In this document: positions 1 through 8,808 of the stretch, piece by piece
Layout of the letters: every line of letters begins with the position of its first letter
Numbering within the stretch: position 1 is the stretch's first letter
From: Enterococcus saigonensis
Lineage (GTDB): Bacteria > Bacillota > Bacilli > Lactobacillales > Enterococcaceae
Assembly (NCBI RefSeq): GCF_011397115.1
Contig: NZ_AP022822.1
Span: 1,617,501 to 1,681,500, forward strand
Length of the DNA stretch: 64,000 bases
Direction of reading: 5' to 3'
The notes under the pieces: generated by a model
What the model was told of the DNA's origin: nothing
The model's input: only the letters and a program-made list of their open reading frames with translations
Databases searched by the model: none
Made by a program: the position numbers and the translations under genes

Positions 1-132
1 ATCAACAACTTCCTCAAAAGCCTTACATTGAGAAATACATAAACTATTTTTTTGATTGCGAATTAATTTTTTAATGCGGTCGGCATCTTGCATCAATAAT
101 TCCAAAGCAAATTCATGAGAAATTGAATCCAT
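1..132 (-). CDS. ylaN: YlaN / UPF0358 family protein, 3' end outside window
   Basis: The first 44 codons of a small cytoplasmic protein, starting MDSISHEFALELLMQDADRI and continuing past the window edge. The pattern of an N-terminal helix followed by DADRIKKLI and the CxSQC-like stretch (LCISQCKAFEEVVD) fits the YlaN/UPF0358 (DUF1507) family, whose full length is about 90 residues. YlaN has been linked to iron homeostasis through Fur in other Firmicutes. The ATG is preceded by an AAAGG-type ribosome binding site, and a TATAAT hexamer lies about 35 bases further upstream. Being next to typA matches the usual Bacillales/Lactobacillales order (typA, ylaN, ftsW). Family call is by recognition of the fragment only. 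Confidence 0.75.
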   Translation of the reverse strand, partial: MDSISHEFALELLMQDADRIKKLIRNQKNSLCISQCKAFEEVVD

Positions 133-164
133 CTCTAATCCAACCTTTCTTTCTTAGTTTCATT

Positions 165-170
165 ATTATA
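165..170 (-). promoter_or_regulatory. ylaN -10 element (extended)
   Basis: On the minus strand TGCTATAAT gives a perfect TATAAT with an upstream TGn extension, about 30 bases from the ylaN start codon. No good -35 hexamer at 17 bp is visible, which fits an extended -10 promoter. Confidence 0.5.
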
Positions 171-401
171 GCATAATCGCCTATTGATTGGGACAAAATA
201 CTGGAAAGCTTCGTAAAACTTTCAAGAAAGTCAGAATAAACCCGAACATTTTATTAAAAATTACCTTTTACCGTTTATACAACCACATACCGTGAAACAC
301 GGGCGACTTGTGAAACAAAAAACAGGATAATGAAACTGATAATAAAATAATATACGCAAAAATATTGTTAGATTAGCTTTTAGTTAAAAAAACTTTTCCA
401 C
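171..401. other. ylaN-typA intergenic region
   Basis: About 300 bases separate ylaN from typA. Besides the ylaN promoter and the typA terminator, it holds a short perfect inverted repeat (CCGTG AAA CACGG, 290-302) and a PurBox-like string (AAACCCGAACATT, 238-250) on the strand opposite to ylaN. No open reading frame with a ribosome binding site is seen. Confidence 0.5.
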
Positions 402-431
402 AAAAAAACCAAACCTTATAAAAAGGTTTGG
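402..431 (-). terminator. Intrinsic terminator after typA
   Basis: On the minus strand CCAAACC and GGTTTGG pair around an AT-rich loop and are followed directly by a run of seven T. It lies just past the typA stop codon. Confidence 0.85.
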
Positions 432-440
432 CCAAAAAAA

Positions 441-2279
441 TTATTTATCTGCAGTTTTTTTCTTTTTCGCTGCTTTTTCACGTTCGTTTTTATTTAAAAT
501 CTGTTTACGCAAACGAATGCTTTCTGGGGTTACTTCACAATATTCATCATCATTTAGAAACTCTAAAGACTCTTCTAATGTTAAAATACGTGGTTTTTTG
601 ATAACAGAAGTCTGATCTTTAGTAGCAGAACGAACATTTGTCATTTGTTTTGCTTTAACGATATTAACCGCTAAATCATTATCTCGGGAATTTTCGCCAA
701 CAATCATTCCTTCGTATACTTCCGTACCAGGTTCAACAAAAACAGTCCCGCGTTCTTCAACTGACATAATAGAGTAAGTTGTAGCTTTCCCATTTTCCAT
801 TGAAACTAATGCACCGTGATGACGACCACCGATTGTCCCTTGAATCATTGGCAAATATTGATCAAACGTATGGTTCATAATCCCATATCCGCGAGTCATG
901 GACAAGAATTCCGTTGTAAAACCAATCAATCCACGTGCTGGAGCTAAAAAGACTAAACGAATTTGACCATTACCGACATGAATCATGTCTTGCATTTCTG
1001 CTTTTCGTTGACCCAATGCTTCAATCACAGAACCCATGTATTCTTCTGGCGTATCAATTTGTACGCGTTCAAACGGTTCACATTTTACTCCATCAACAAT
1101 TCGTTCAATAACTTCCGGACGAGATACTTGCAACTCATAACCTTCACGACGCATATTTTCTATCAAAATAGACAAATGCAATTCCCCACGACCAGAAACA
1201 GTCCAAGCATCTGGTGCAATTGGATCTACCCGTAAAGAAACGTCCGTTTGTAATTGAGACATTAAACGCTCTTCAATTTTACGAGCTGTTACCCATTTTC
1301 CTTCGCGACCAGCAAATGGTGAATTATTCACTAAGAAAGTCATTTGTAAAGTTGGTTCATCAATATGCAAGATTGGTAGCGCATCTTGGTGTTCAACAGG
1401 TGTTACTGTTTCACCAACGAAGATATCTTCCATACCAGAAACTGCAATTAAATCGCCAGCTTTTGCTTCTTTAATTTCCAACCGTTTTAAACCGAAGAAA
1501 CCAAATAATTTGGTAACACGGAAGTTTTTAATTGTACCATCTAATTTAATTAAAGATACTTGGTCACCTACAGCAATTTTACCGCGGAAGACACGACCGA
1601 TTCCGATACGACCAACGTAGTCGTTATAATCAAGTAACGATACTTGGAACTGTAATGGTTCATCACTGTTATCAATTGGAGCTGGAATGTGTTCAATAAT
1701 GGTGTCAAAAATTGGTGACATTGTATGTTCTTGCTGGCTCGGATCATCAGATAAACTAGAAGTTCCATTTACAGCAGAAGCATAGATTACTGGAAACTCT
1801 AATTGGTCTTCATCCGCACCTAATTCAATAAATAATTCTAAGACTTCATCAACAACCTCTGCCGGACGAGCAGAATCTTTATCAATTTTGTTCACAACTA
1901 CAATTGGTGTCAAGTGTTGCTCTAAAGCTTTTTTCAACACAAAACGTGTTTGGGGCATGGTACCTTCGTATGCATCAACAACTAAAACAACACCGTCAAC
2001 CATTTTCATGATTCGCTCTACTTCACCACCGAAGTCCGCGTGTCCCGGTGTGTCCATAATGTTAATTTTAGTACCTTGATATTCGACGGCAGTATTCTTT
2101 GCCAAAATCGTAATACCACGTTCTTTTTCCAAGGCATTGGAGTCCATGGCGCGCTCTTCTAAGTGTGTGTGGCTGTCTAGGGTATCGGATTGTTTTAATA
2201 ATTCATCTACGAGGGTCGTTTTACCATGGTCAACGTGGGCGATAATGGCCACATTGCGAATATCATTTCTTAATTTCAA
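441..2279 (-). CDS. typA: Ribosome-associated GTPase TypA/BipA
   Basis: Translation-factor GTPase that binds the 70S ribosome and helps 50S assembly and stress or cold adaptation. The 612 residues match the usual family length. P-loop AHVDHGKTT is at about residues 14-22, then RGITI (switch), DTPGH and NKID, then EF-G-like domains II, III and V and the BipA-specific C-terminal region ending in a lysine-rich tail. The start codon is TTG, with AAAGGAG nine bases upstream, and no in-frame ATG fits before the P-loop. A promoter with an extended -10 lies upstream, so it is probably transcribed alone, ending at the strong terminator that follows. Confidence 0.97.
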   Translation of the reverse strand: MKLRNDIRNVAIIAHVDHGKTTLVDELLKQSDTLDSHTHLEERAMDSNALEKERGITILAKNTAVEYQGTKINIMDTPGHADFGGEVERIMKMVDGVVLVVDAYEGTMPQTRFVLKKALEQHLTPIVVVNKIDKDSARPAEVVDEVLELFIELGADEDQLEFPVIYASAVNGTSSLSDDPSQQEHTMSPIFDTIIEHIPAPIDNSDEPLQFQVSLLDYNDYVGRIGIGRVFRGKIAVGDQVSLIKLDGTIKNFRVTKLFGFFGLKRLEIKEAKAGDLIAVSGMEDIFVGETVTPVEHQDALPILHIDEPTLQMTFLVNNSPFAGREGKWVTARKIEERLMSQLQTDVSLRVDPIAPDAWTVSGRGELHLSILIENMRREGYELQVSRPEVIERIVDGVKCEPFERVQIDTPEEYMGSVIEALGQRKAEMQDMIHVGNGQIRLVFLAPARGLIGFTTEFLSMTRGYGIMNHTFDQYLPMIQGTIGGRHHGALVSMENGKATTYSIMSVEERGTVFVEPGTEVYEGMIVGENSRDNDLAVNIVKAKQMTNVRSATKDQTSVIKKPRILTLEESLEFLNDDEYCEVTPESIRLRKQILNKNEREKAAKKKKTADK

Positions 2280-2320
2280 TTTATCTTGCTCCTTTAATCT
2301 TGTGTATAATCTGACGGCTC

Positions 2321-2326
2321 ATTATA
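2321..2326 (-). promoter_or_regulatory. typA -10 element (extended)
   Basis: The minus strand reads TGTTATAAT, a perfect TATAAT with a TGn extension, about 42 bases before the typA start codon. A 35-element is weak. A TTTTTGAAAGTTTTCA string lies just upstream (2350-2365). Confidence 0.55.
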
Positions 2327-2400
2327 ACAGATTATCTTTCTGAAATATAGTGAAAACTTTCAAAAAGACGCAATCTTATCTACAACTTTTTTAAATCTGC

Positions 2401-2425
2401 TAAAAAAAGCCGAGTTTCCGGGATT
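2401..2425 (-). terminator. Possible weak terminator after the IMPase gene
   Basis: A short GC-rich hairpin (CCG GAAACT CGG) followed by seven T on the minus strand, just past the stop codon. The stem is only three to four base pairs, so the call rests mainly on the T run and position. Confidence 0.4.
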
Positions 2426-2426
2426 A

Positions 2427-3191
2427 TTATCCTTTAATTTCCATAATATTTTCATAAGCTTTAGGTGTCGCAGCAACAAAAAGCTCACGATCAACTAAAT
2501 TAAGCTTGTGACCTTCTATATTAGACATACGGAGTCCTAACTCCTCAATTAAGACCCCACCTGGAGCATAGTCCCAAGGGGCTAGGCGTGAGACGTAAGC
2601 TGCTCGTCTTCCCATTAAAAGACCAATTAGCTCATAACCTGCGCATCCTGTCATACGCACACCTAAAGCCATCTCTCCCATCTTTTGCACATGCCAGCTA
2701 TCTTTTTGATACATTACATGATTCAAACCAATTAGACCTTCTGACAGTGAGATATCTTTTGGCGGTTCAATTTTTTCATCATTACAATACACGCCGATAC
2801 CGCGTCCGCCCCACAAAAATTCATTTTTCATGACATTATATACAAAACCTAATTTTCCAATACCGTCTTCGTAAACGGCTACCATAATGCAAAAATTTTC
2901 TTGCTCTAAGACAAAATTCATTGTCCCGTCAATTGGATCTATGATAAATACACGACCGCTAAAAGCTTCCAAACGATCCTTTCCGTCTTCTTCTCCTAAA
3001 ATTTTTGCATCAGGATCAAAAGCCATAATCCGCTGTGTCAAAAATTTCTGCGTCGCTTTGTCAAGGTTAGTAACTAAATCTGTCCGCCCACTTTTGGTGT
3101 CAATTACCAAGTCGTCTGTTTGAAAACTTTTTTTGATGACTTCACCCGCGTCATAAATCCAGCTTTTTATTTCATTTACCATTACTTCCAT
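2427..3191 (-). CDS. Inositol monophosphatase family protein
   Basis: Mg2+/Li+-dependent phosphatase of the SuhB/IMPase/CysQ fold, 254 residues. Metal-binding motifs are in order: GEED (about residues 65-68), DPIDGT (about 86-91) and the C-terminal APWDYAPG motif with the catalytic metal-ligand Asp. The in vivo substrate cannot be read from sequence: inositol-phosphate, 3'-phosphoadenosine phosphate, NADP or FBP are all known for relatives. The ATG begins one base after the stop codon of the upstream UPF0223 gene, so the two form an operon, the same pairing as yktA and the yktC-type gene in Bacillus. Confidence 0.92.
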   Translation of the reverse strand: MEVMVNEIKSWIYDAGEVIKKSFQTDDLVIDTKSGRTDLVTNLDKATQKFLTQRIMAFDPDAKILGEEDGKDRLEAFSGRVFIIDPIDGTMNFVLEQENFCIMVAVYEDGIGKLGFVYNVMKNEFLWGGRGIGVYCNDEKIEPPKDISLSEGLIGLNHVMYQKDSWHVQKMGEMALGVRMTGCAGYELIGLLMGRRAAYVSRLAPWDYAPGGVLIEELGLRMSNIEGHKLNLVDRELFVAATPKAYENIMEIKG

Positions 3192-3193
3192 AC

Positions 3194-3469
3194 TTAATTT
3201 GTCACCTTCAACTTTCCCATTGGATTTTCTTTGGCAATTTTTAACGCATGGTATAACGAATATCCTGATAAAACTTCAAATTCTTTACCCAAACGGCGTT
3301 CTTCTCCAATACTTGGAACAACTTTTTTAAATTGCTGATAAACTTCTAGAAATTTTTCTGTTGCAACGCCCTTTTCATATACAGTTTCTAGCGTTTCCCA
3401 CATTTTCATGACAATCACCATTTCCTCTGTTGACCAAGACAAATCAAGAGGATATTGATATTCTCGCAT
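3194..3469 (-). CDS. UPF0223 family protein
   Basis: Small cytoplasmic protein of about 91 residues with the UPF0223 (YktA) pattern: YQYPLDLSWSTEEM near the start, then a helical body and SGYSLYHALK. Its function is not established in the family. The ATG at 3469 was chosen over a GTG nine bases upstream because the AGAGGTG ribosome binding site overlaps that GTG and sits seven bases before the ATG. It is the first gene of a two-gene unit with the IMPase-family gene. Confidence 0.88.
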   Translation of the reverse strand: MREYQYPLDLSWSTEEMVIVMKMWETLETVYEKGVATEKFLEVYQQFKKVVPSIGEERRLGKEFEVLSGYSLYHALKIAKENPMGKLKVTN

Positions 3470-3507
3470 ATAATTCACCTCTAGGTTAGTTTAGCATAGG
3501 AGACAAG

Positions 3508-3543
3508 CCAAAGAAAGAAGCTGCACCAGACATGGCACAGCTC
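3508..3543 (-). terminator. Intrinsic terminator after pdhD
   Basis: On the minus strand AGCTGTGCC pairs with GGTGCAGCT (nine pairs, two of them G-U) around a six-base loop, followed by TCTTTCTTT. It lies 22 bases past the pdhD stop codon and ends the PDH operon. Confidence 0.75.
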
Positions 3544-3564
3544 CAATTTAGGTATTTTAGCTTT

Positions 3565-4971
3565 TTAAATATGGATTGGCATACCCAAAGCAAGTTCAGA
3601 CGCATCCATAACAATTTCGCCAAGTGATGGATGTGGATGAATCGTCAAAGCAATATCTTCTGCATTCATGCCAGATTCAATCGCCAAGGCAAGTTCAGAA
3701 ACCATATCACTAGCACCAACACCTGCAAGTTGTGCGCCGATTAAAACATTGTCTTCAACTGTTGTCACTAATCGAATGAAGCCTTCTGTTTTACCTAATG
3801 ATAACGCCCGACCATTACCAGAGAACGGGAATTTAAAAGCTTTTGCTTCTAGACCAGCTTCTTTTGCTTCAGCAATTGTCATCCCCACTGAAGCAAGTTC
3901 AGGATCAGTAAATGCAACAGCCGGCATCGCTTTGTAATCAACAGCAACTTTTTTGCCACTAATTGCTTCAGCAGCAATTTTTGCTTCATAGCTCGCTTTA
4001 TGAGCTAAAGCTGCTCCTGGAACAATATCACCAATTGCAAAAATATTTGAAACATTTGTACGTCCTTGTTTATCAACGGTGATTAAACCACGTTCGCCAA
4101 TTTCAACACCTGTTTGTTCCAAACCTAATTCATCAGTATTTGGACGACGACCAACTGTTACCATCACATAATCTGCCGTGATGCTTTCTTCTTTACCATC
4201 CACAGCATATTTGATTGTAACACTATCACCATTATCAACAGCTTCTTTAGCCATAGCATTGGTTATCACCGTCATGCCTTTTTTCTTAAATTCATCTTCA
4301 ACGATCTTAACCATATCTTTTTCATAAGTCGGTAAGATTTGTGGTGAACCTTCTAGAATAGTTACATTAGCGCCAAGGTTAGCATAAGCTCCACCTAATT
4401 CAGCACCAATCACCCCACCACCGATGATGACAAAGTTTTTAGGTACTTCTTTTAATGCTAAACCACCAGTAGAATCTAGGACGCGTCCACCAAATTTGAA
4501 ACCAGGAATTTCAATTGGACGAGAACCAGTCGCAACAATTGCATTATTGAAGGAATAAGTTTGGGCAGAATCTGGATGAATCACACGTAAAGTATGATCA
4601 TCAACAAAATAGGCTTCACCTTCTAAAACTTCAACTTTGTGTTTTTTTAGTAAAAAACCAACGCCACTAGTTAGTTTATTAACAACGCCATTTTGTTTCC
4701 ATTCTTGGGTTGCAGTGAAATCTAATTTTACATTTTCACTTGAAACACCAAATAATTTTGAATCAAGCGATTCTTGGTAATGATGCCCAGCAGAAATTAA
4801 AGCTTTTGATGGAATACATCCAACATTTAAGCAAACTCCACCAATATACTCTTTTTCTACAATGGCAACTTTTTGTCCCATTTCAGCAGCACGGATGGCA
4901 GCAACATAGCCACCAGGTCCAGCTCCGATTACAACTGTATCTAATTCGATAGCGAAATCTCCAACTACCAT
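3565..4971 (-). CDS. pdhD: Dihydrolipoyl dehydrogenase, E3 of pyruvate dehydrogenase
   Basis: FAD flavoprotein that reoxidises dihydrolipoyl groups on E2 with NAD+. The 468 residues show an FAD-binding GAGPGGYVAA (about residue 17), the redox-active disulfide in GGVCLNVGCIPS (Cys47 and Cys52), a second Rossmann motif GGGVIGAELGG for NAD+, and the C-terminal HPHPSLGE containing the catalytic His-Glu dyad. It is the last gene of pdhABCD, seven bases after pdhC, with the ribosome binding site AAGGATG overlapping the pdhC stop codon. Adjacent genes show it belongs to PDH rather than to a 2-oxoglutarate or acetoin complex. Confidence 0.97.
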   Translation of the reverse strand: MVVGDFAIELDTVVIGAGPGGYVAAIRAAEMGQKVAIVEKEYIGGVCLNVGCIPSKALISAGHHYQESLDSKLFGVSSENVKLDFTATQEWKQNGVVNKLTSGVGFLLKKHKVEVLEGEAYFVDDHTLRVIHPDSAQTYSFNNAIVATGSRPIEIPGFKFGGRVLDSTGGLALKEVPKNFVIIGGGVIGAELGGAYANLGANVTILEGSPQILPTYEKDMVKIVEDEFKKKGMTVITNAMAKEAVDNGDSVTIKYAVDGKEESITADYVMVTVGRRPNTDELGLEQTGVEIGERGLITVDKQGRTNVSNIFAIGDIVPGAALAHKASYEAKIAAEAISGKKVAVDYKAMPAVAFTDPELASVGMTIAEAKEAGLEAKAFKFPFSGNGRALSLGKTEGFIRLVTTVEDNVLIGAQLAGVGASDMVSELALAIESGMNAEDIALTIHPHPSLGEIVMDASELALGMPIHI

Positions 4972-4978
4972 GAGTCTA

Positions 4979-6601
4979 TCATCCTTCCATTAACATTAGC
5001 TCTGGGTTAGCTAACAAGCGTTTAATATTATTCATTGCTTTTTGAGCAGTGGCGCCATCAACGATACGGTGATCAAAACTTAATGAAAGCTTCATCACGC
5101 GGCCCACTACGATTTCACCTTCAGCATTAACGACTGGTTGTTGTGAAATGGTACCCACACCTAAAATAGCAACTTCAGGGTAATTGATAACAGGAGTAAA
5201 GAATCCACCGCCAACTGAGCCAATATTGCTGATTGTGATTGTTCCATTACGCATATCATCTGCAGCAAGTTTACCGTCATGAGCTAGTTGTGCTTTATCA
5301 TTAATTTCATCAGCAATCGCAAACATACCTTTTTGATCCGCATTTTTGACATTTGGTACGTATAGACCATGGTCAGTATCTGTGGCGATCCCTACATTAT
5401 AGTAATGTTTATAAACAATTTCTTGTTTCACATCGTCAATAGAAGCATTTAAAACTGGGAATTTCTTCACCGTAGCTGTTAATGCTTTGACAACATATGG
5501 TAAGAAGGTCAATTTCGTGCCATTTTCAGCAGCAACTTCTTTGAATTTTTTGCGATGATCCCAAAGAGCAGAAACTTCAACTTCATCATGTAACGTTACA
5601 TGAGGAGCAGTTTGTTTGCTAGTCACCATTGCTTTGGCAATTGCTTTTCGTGTTGGCGTTAAAGCAACACGTTCTTCCATATCGCTCATAGTTGAAGTAA
5701 AGGCTTTTGGCGCTGGTGCTGCTTTAGCTGCTGGTTGACTTGGTTGTACATCTACAGATTGTGAAGGCGTTGCTGAATCTTTTGCAACTACACCGCCGCC
5801 ATTTAAGAAGCTATCAATATCTTCTTTAATAACACGACCACCTTTACCTGTAGCTGTTATTTGCGAGATGTCAACATCTTTTTCACGCGCATATTGACGA
5901 ACTGAAGGCATCGCCAAAACACGCTTATTAGGATTTGCCACTTCAACTACTTCACTTGTAGCAGGTGCAGCAGACACTACTTTTTCTTCACTTACGGGGG
6001 CTGATTGTGCTGATGCATCATTATGACCTGGTGCATCAATTTCAACCAATACATCGCCTACATTGGCTACTGTCCCTTCTGGAACAACAATATTTTTAAC
6101 CGTACCTGTAACAGGTGATGGAATTTCTTCGACTGATTTATCATTTTGTACTTCTAATAACGTATCATCTTCGTTGATTGTATCGCCTGGTTTGACAAAC
6201 CATTTTACGATTTCGCCTTCTGCAATACCTTCGCCAATGTCCGGTAGTTTAAATTGATAAATGCCACCACTAGCAGCAGCTTGTTCAGTAGGTGTTGCAG
6301 CTGGTTGCGCTGGTGTTTGCTCAGTCGCAGCTACACCACTATCACCTTCATTATCTTCATACCCAGGAGCATCAATTTCCACCAACACGTCACCTACGTT
6401 GGCTACTGTTCCTTCTGAAACAATAATATTTTTCACTGTACCTGTAACAGGTGATGGAATTTCTTCGACTGATTTATCATTTTGTACTTCTAATAACGTA
6501 TCATCTTCGTTGATTGTATCGCCTGGTTTGACAAACCATTTTACGATTTCGCCTTCTGCAATACCTTCGCCGATGTCCGGTAATTTAAATTGAAAAGCCA
6601 T
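4979..6601 (-). CDS. pdhC: Dihydrolipoyllysine acetyltransferase, E2 of pyruvate dehydrogenase, two lipoyl domains
   Basis: Core enzyme that carries the acetyl group from E1 to CoA. The 540 residues contain two tandem lipoyl domains with lipoylation sites Lys43 and Lys155 (both in QNDKSVEEI), Ala/Pro-rich linkers, a peripheral-subunit-binding domain (MPSVRQYAREKDVDISQI, about 230-250) and the acetyltransferase domain ending with DHRIVDG, where His511 and Asp515 are the catalytic pair. Many Firmicutes E2 proteins carry only one lipoyl domain; two are common in enterococci and streptococci. The two domains are nearly identical, including 134 identical bases of DNA. The start has GGAAGG ten bases upstream. 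Confidence 0.97.
   Translation of the reverse strand: MAFQFKLPDIGEGIAEGEIVKWFVKPGDTINEDDTLLEVQNDKSVEEIPSPVTGTVKNIIVSEGTVANVGDVLVEIDAPGYEDNEGDSGVAATEQTPAQPAATPTEQAAASGGIYQFKLPDIGEGIAEGEIVKWFVKPGDTINEDDTLLEVQNDKSVEEIPSPVTGTVKNIVVPEGTVANVGDVLVEIDAPGHNDASAQSAPVSEEKVVSAAPATSEVVEVANPNKRVLAMPSVRQYAREKDVDISQITATGKGGRVIKEDIDSFLNGGGVVAKDSATPSQSVDVQPSQPAAKAAPAPKAFTSTMSDMEERVALTPTRKAIAKAMVTSKQTAPHVTLHDEVEVSALWDHRKKFKEVAAENGTKLTFLPYVVKALTATVKKFPVLNASIDDVKQEIVYKHYYNVGIATDTDHGLYVPNVKNADQKGMFAIADEINDKAQLAHDGKLAADDMRNGTITISNIGSVGGGFFTPVINYPEVAILGVGTISQQPVVNAEGEIVVGRVMKLSLSFDHRIVDGATAQKAMNNIKRLLANPELMLMEG
6102..6571 (-). repeat. Direct DNA repeat encoding tandem lipoyl domains
   Basis: Bases 6102-6235 and 6438-6571 are identical over 134 bases, with an offset of 336 bases (112 codons), equal to the distance between the two lipoylation lysines of pdhC. 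Similarity continues with scattered differences beyond both ends. Confidence 0.9.
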
Positions 6602-6648
6602 TTATAATCTTTCCTTCCTGAAAATAGAATCCATAAACTTACGTCTAA

Positions 6649-7626
6649 TTAAAAGTTGACGATTTCTTTTACTTTTGCTTCAATATCAGCAGCATTTGGC
6701 AACCAAATATTTTCAGCTTGACCAAACGGGAAGACTGTGTCTGGTGCTGAAACACGGCCAACAGGAGCTTCAAGAGATAAAACAGCTCGTTCAGAAATTT
6801 CAGAAACAACTTGAGCGCCTACACCAGCTTGTTTTTGTGCTTCTTGTACAACAACAACACGACCAGTTTTTTCAACAGATGCGATAATTGTTTCGATATC
6901 TAATGGCGCAACTGTGCGAAGGTCAATAATTTCAGCATCAATGTTTTCTTTAGCTAAATTATCTGCAGCTTTAATCGCTTCACGAACCATAGCACCGTAA
7001 GTGATAATTGAAACATCTTTACCTTCACGGGTTACAGCAGCTTTATCCAAGGGTACTTCATAAGCTTCATCTGGCACTTCGTCACGGAATGAACGATAAA
7101 GTTTCATATGTTCCAAAAAGACAACCGGGTCGTTACTACGAATTGATGCAATCAATAAACCTTTAGCATCATAAGGATTTGAAGGAATAACTACCCGTAA
7201 ACCAGGAGATTGTGCCATTAGTCCTTCTAAGTTATCTGAGTGAAGTTCTGGTGTATGCACGCCACCACCAAATGGTGAACGAATTGTAATTGGTAAATTA
7301 CGTGTACCGCCCATGCGGTAACGTGTCCGTGCCATTTGACCAACGATTTCGTCCATTACTTCAAAAACAAAACCAAAGAATTGGATTTCAGGAACTGGAC
7401 GGAAACCTTCAAGTGCTAAACCAAAAGCTAAACCACCAATACCCGATTCTGCTAATGGTGTGTCAAACACGCGGTCTTCACCATATTTTTCTTGCAAACC
7501 TTCTGTTGCGCGGAATACCCCACCATTTTTACCTACATCTTCACCAAATACTAAGACATTTTCGTCAGCACCTAATTCCAAACTCAATGCGTCGGTGATC
7601 GCTTGGATCATTGTTTTTTGCGCCAT
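6649..7626 (-). CDS. pdhB: Pyruvate dehydrogenase E1 beta subunit
   Basis: Beta subunit of the thiamine-diphosphate-dependent E1 that decarboxylates pyruvate and acetylates the E2 lipoyl arm. The 325 residues start MAQKTMIQAITDALSLEL and include FGEDVGKNGGVFRATEGL, the TPLAESGIGGLAFGLA active-site region, and a C-terminal transketolase-like domain. It begins two bases after the pdhA stop codon, so the two E1 subunits are translated together. pdhC follows after a 47-base gap. Confidence 0.97.
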   Translation of the reverse strand: MAQKTMIQAITDALSLELGADENVLVFGEDVGKNGGVFRATEGLQEKYGEDRVFDTPLAESGIGGLAFGLALEGFRPVPEIQFFGFVFEVMDEIVGQMARTRYRMGGTRNLPITIRSPFGGGVHTPELHSDNLEGLMAQSPGLRVVIPSNPYDAKGLLIASIRSNDPVVFLEHMKLYRSFRDEVPDEAYEVPLDKAAVTREGKDVSIITYGAMVREAIKAADNLAKENIDAEIIDLRTVAPLDIETIIASVEKTGRVVVVQEAQKQAGVGAQVVSEISERAVLSLEAPVGRVSAPDTVFPFGQAENIWLPNAADIEAKVKEIVNF

Positions 7627-7628
7627 GA

Positions 7629-8744
7629 CTATTTCGACTCCTTCGCTTCATAAAATGCAATTTGTTCTTTAATACTCTGTGGTTGTACTTCATACATACT
7701 CTTCAAGAAATCAGAAACTTTTTGTTTTGGTACACGATCAGCTTCCGCAATGGCTGCTTTGATTTCTTCTTTTGTCTTTTCGATGACCTCTTCTTCTTTT
7801 GCCTCTGACCAAAGTCCTTTTTCAGTTAAGTAGGTACGCATGCGAATTAATGGATCTTGTTGTTGCCATTCGTTGTCTAAATCTTTTGAACGGTAACGGG
7901 TTGGGTCATCACCAGAAAGTGTATGTGGACCGTAGCGATACGTTAAAGTTTCAATTAAAACAGGACCGTTTCCAGCAGCAGCCCATTCTCTAGCTGCTTT
8001 AGAAACCGTATATACTGCAAGAGCGTCCATACCATCTACTTGAATGCCTGGAATACCAGCCGCCGCTGCTTTTTGTGCCAATGTTTTAGCTGCAGTTTGT
8101 TTTTCCCGTGGTGTGGAAATAGCAAACCCATTATTTTGAATATAGAAAACCGCATTCGCGTGGTATGCACCCGCAAAGTTAATCGCTTCATAAAAATCCC
8201 CTTGTGATGAACCACCATCGCCAGTATAAACAAACGTAACATTTTTACTGTTGCGTTTTTTCAGACCTAGTGCTACACCTGCAGCTTGCACATATTGTGC
8301 ACCAATAATAATTTGCGGTGGCATTGCGTGTAAGTCTTCTGGATATAAGTTCCCTGCAACGTGTCCACGAGACCACAAAAAGGCTTCTTTTAATGGTAAG
8401 CCATGTTGAACAAGTTGTGGTACGTCACGATAACCAGGAAACAAGCGATCTTCTTTTTCAAAAGCAAAATGACTTGCTAACTGACTTGCTTCTTGTCCTG
8501 CAGTTGGTGCGTAAAATCCTAGACGACCTTGACGGTTTAATGCAGTTGAACGTTGATCTAAAACACGTGACCACACCATTTGTGTCATTAATTCAACTAA
8601 TTCATCATCACTTAAGTCAGGGATTAAATCTTTATTAACCACCTTGCCGTTCTTATCTAATGCCTGATACGTTGGAAAATCAGCATTGATCTCATCCAAA
8701 ATCTTTTGGAAATCGATTACATTCTTTGCCATTTTATTATCCAT
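7629..8744 (-). CDS. pdhA: Pyruvate dehydrogenase E1 alpha subunit
   Basis: Alpha subunit of E1. The thiamine diphosphate motif is seen as TGDGGSSQGDFYEAINFAGA with the closing NN pair (YIQNNGFAIST), and the phosphorylation-loop-like YRYGPHTLSGDDPTRYR is conserved. It is 371 residues and the first gene of pdhABCD. Two starts are possible: ATG at 8744, only four bases after AGGAG, or the ATG four codons later (8732), with 13 bases to AGAGG. The longer form is reported. No signal peptide; the complex is cytoplasmic. Confidence 0.96.
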   Translation of the reverse strand: MDNKMAKNVIDFQKILDEINADFPTYQALDKNGKVVNKDLIPDLSDDELVELMTQMVWSRVLDQRSTALNRQGRLGFYAPTAGQEASQLASHFAFEKEDRLFPGYRDVPQLVQHGLPLKEAFLWSRGHVAGNLYPEDLHAMPPQIIIGAQYVQAAGVALGLKKRNSKNVTFVYTGDGGSSQGDFYEAINFAGAYHANAVFYIQNNGFAISTPREKQTAAKTLAQKAAAAGIPGIQVDGMDALAVYTVSKAAREWAAAGNGPVLIETLTYRYGPHTLSGDDPTRYRSKDLDNEWQQQDPLIRMRTYLTEKGLWSEAKEEEVIEKTKEEIKAAIAEADRVPKQKVSDFLKSMYEVQPQSIKEQIAFYEAKESK

Positions 8745-8779
8745 TCCTCTCCTAAATAAATGACCCTAAGTATAACAGC

Positions 8780-8808
8780 ATAATATTCTGTATTAGGTAA
8801 TTCGTAAA
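8780..8808 (-). promoter_or_regulatory. Candidate pdh operon promoter
   Basis: On the minus strand TTTACG (8803-8808) and TATTAT (8780-8785) are separated by 17 bases, about 35 bases before the pdhA start. The -35 matches four of six consensus bases and the -10 five of six. Other AT-rich hexamers are nearby, so this is the best of several choices. Confidence 0.45.

Noticed and set aside
238..250. PurBox-like AAACCCGAACATT between ylaN and typA
   Set aside because: One mismatch, on the strand opposite to ylaN, with no purine gene and no matching promoter at -76. Probably a chance match.
6063..6593. Long plus-strand open frames across pdhC
   Set aside because: They mirror the duplicated lipoyl domains in the opposite strand and have no start signals.
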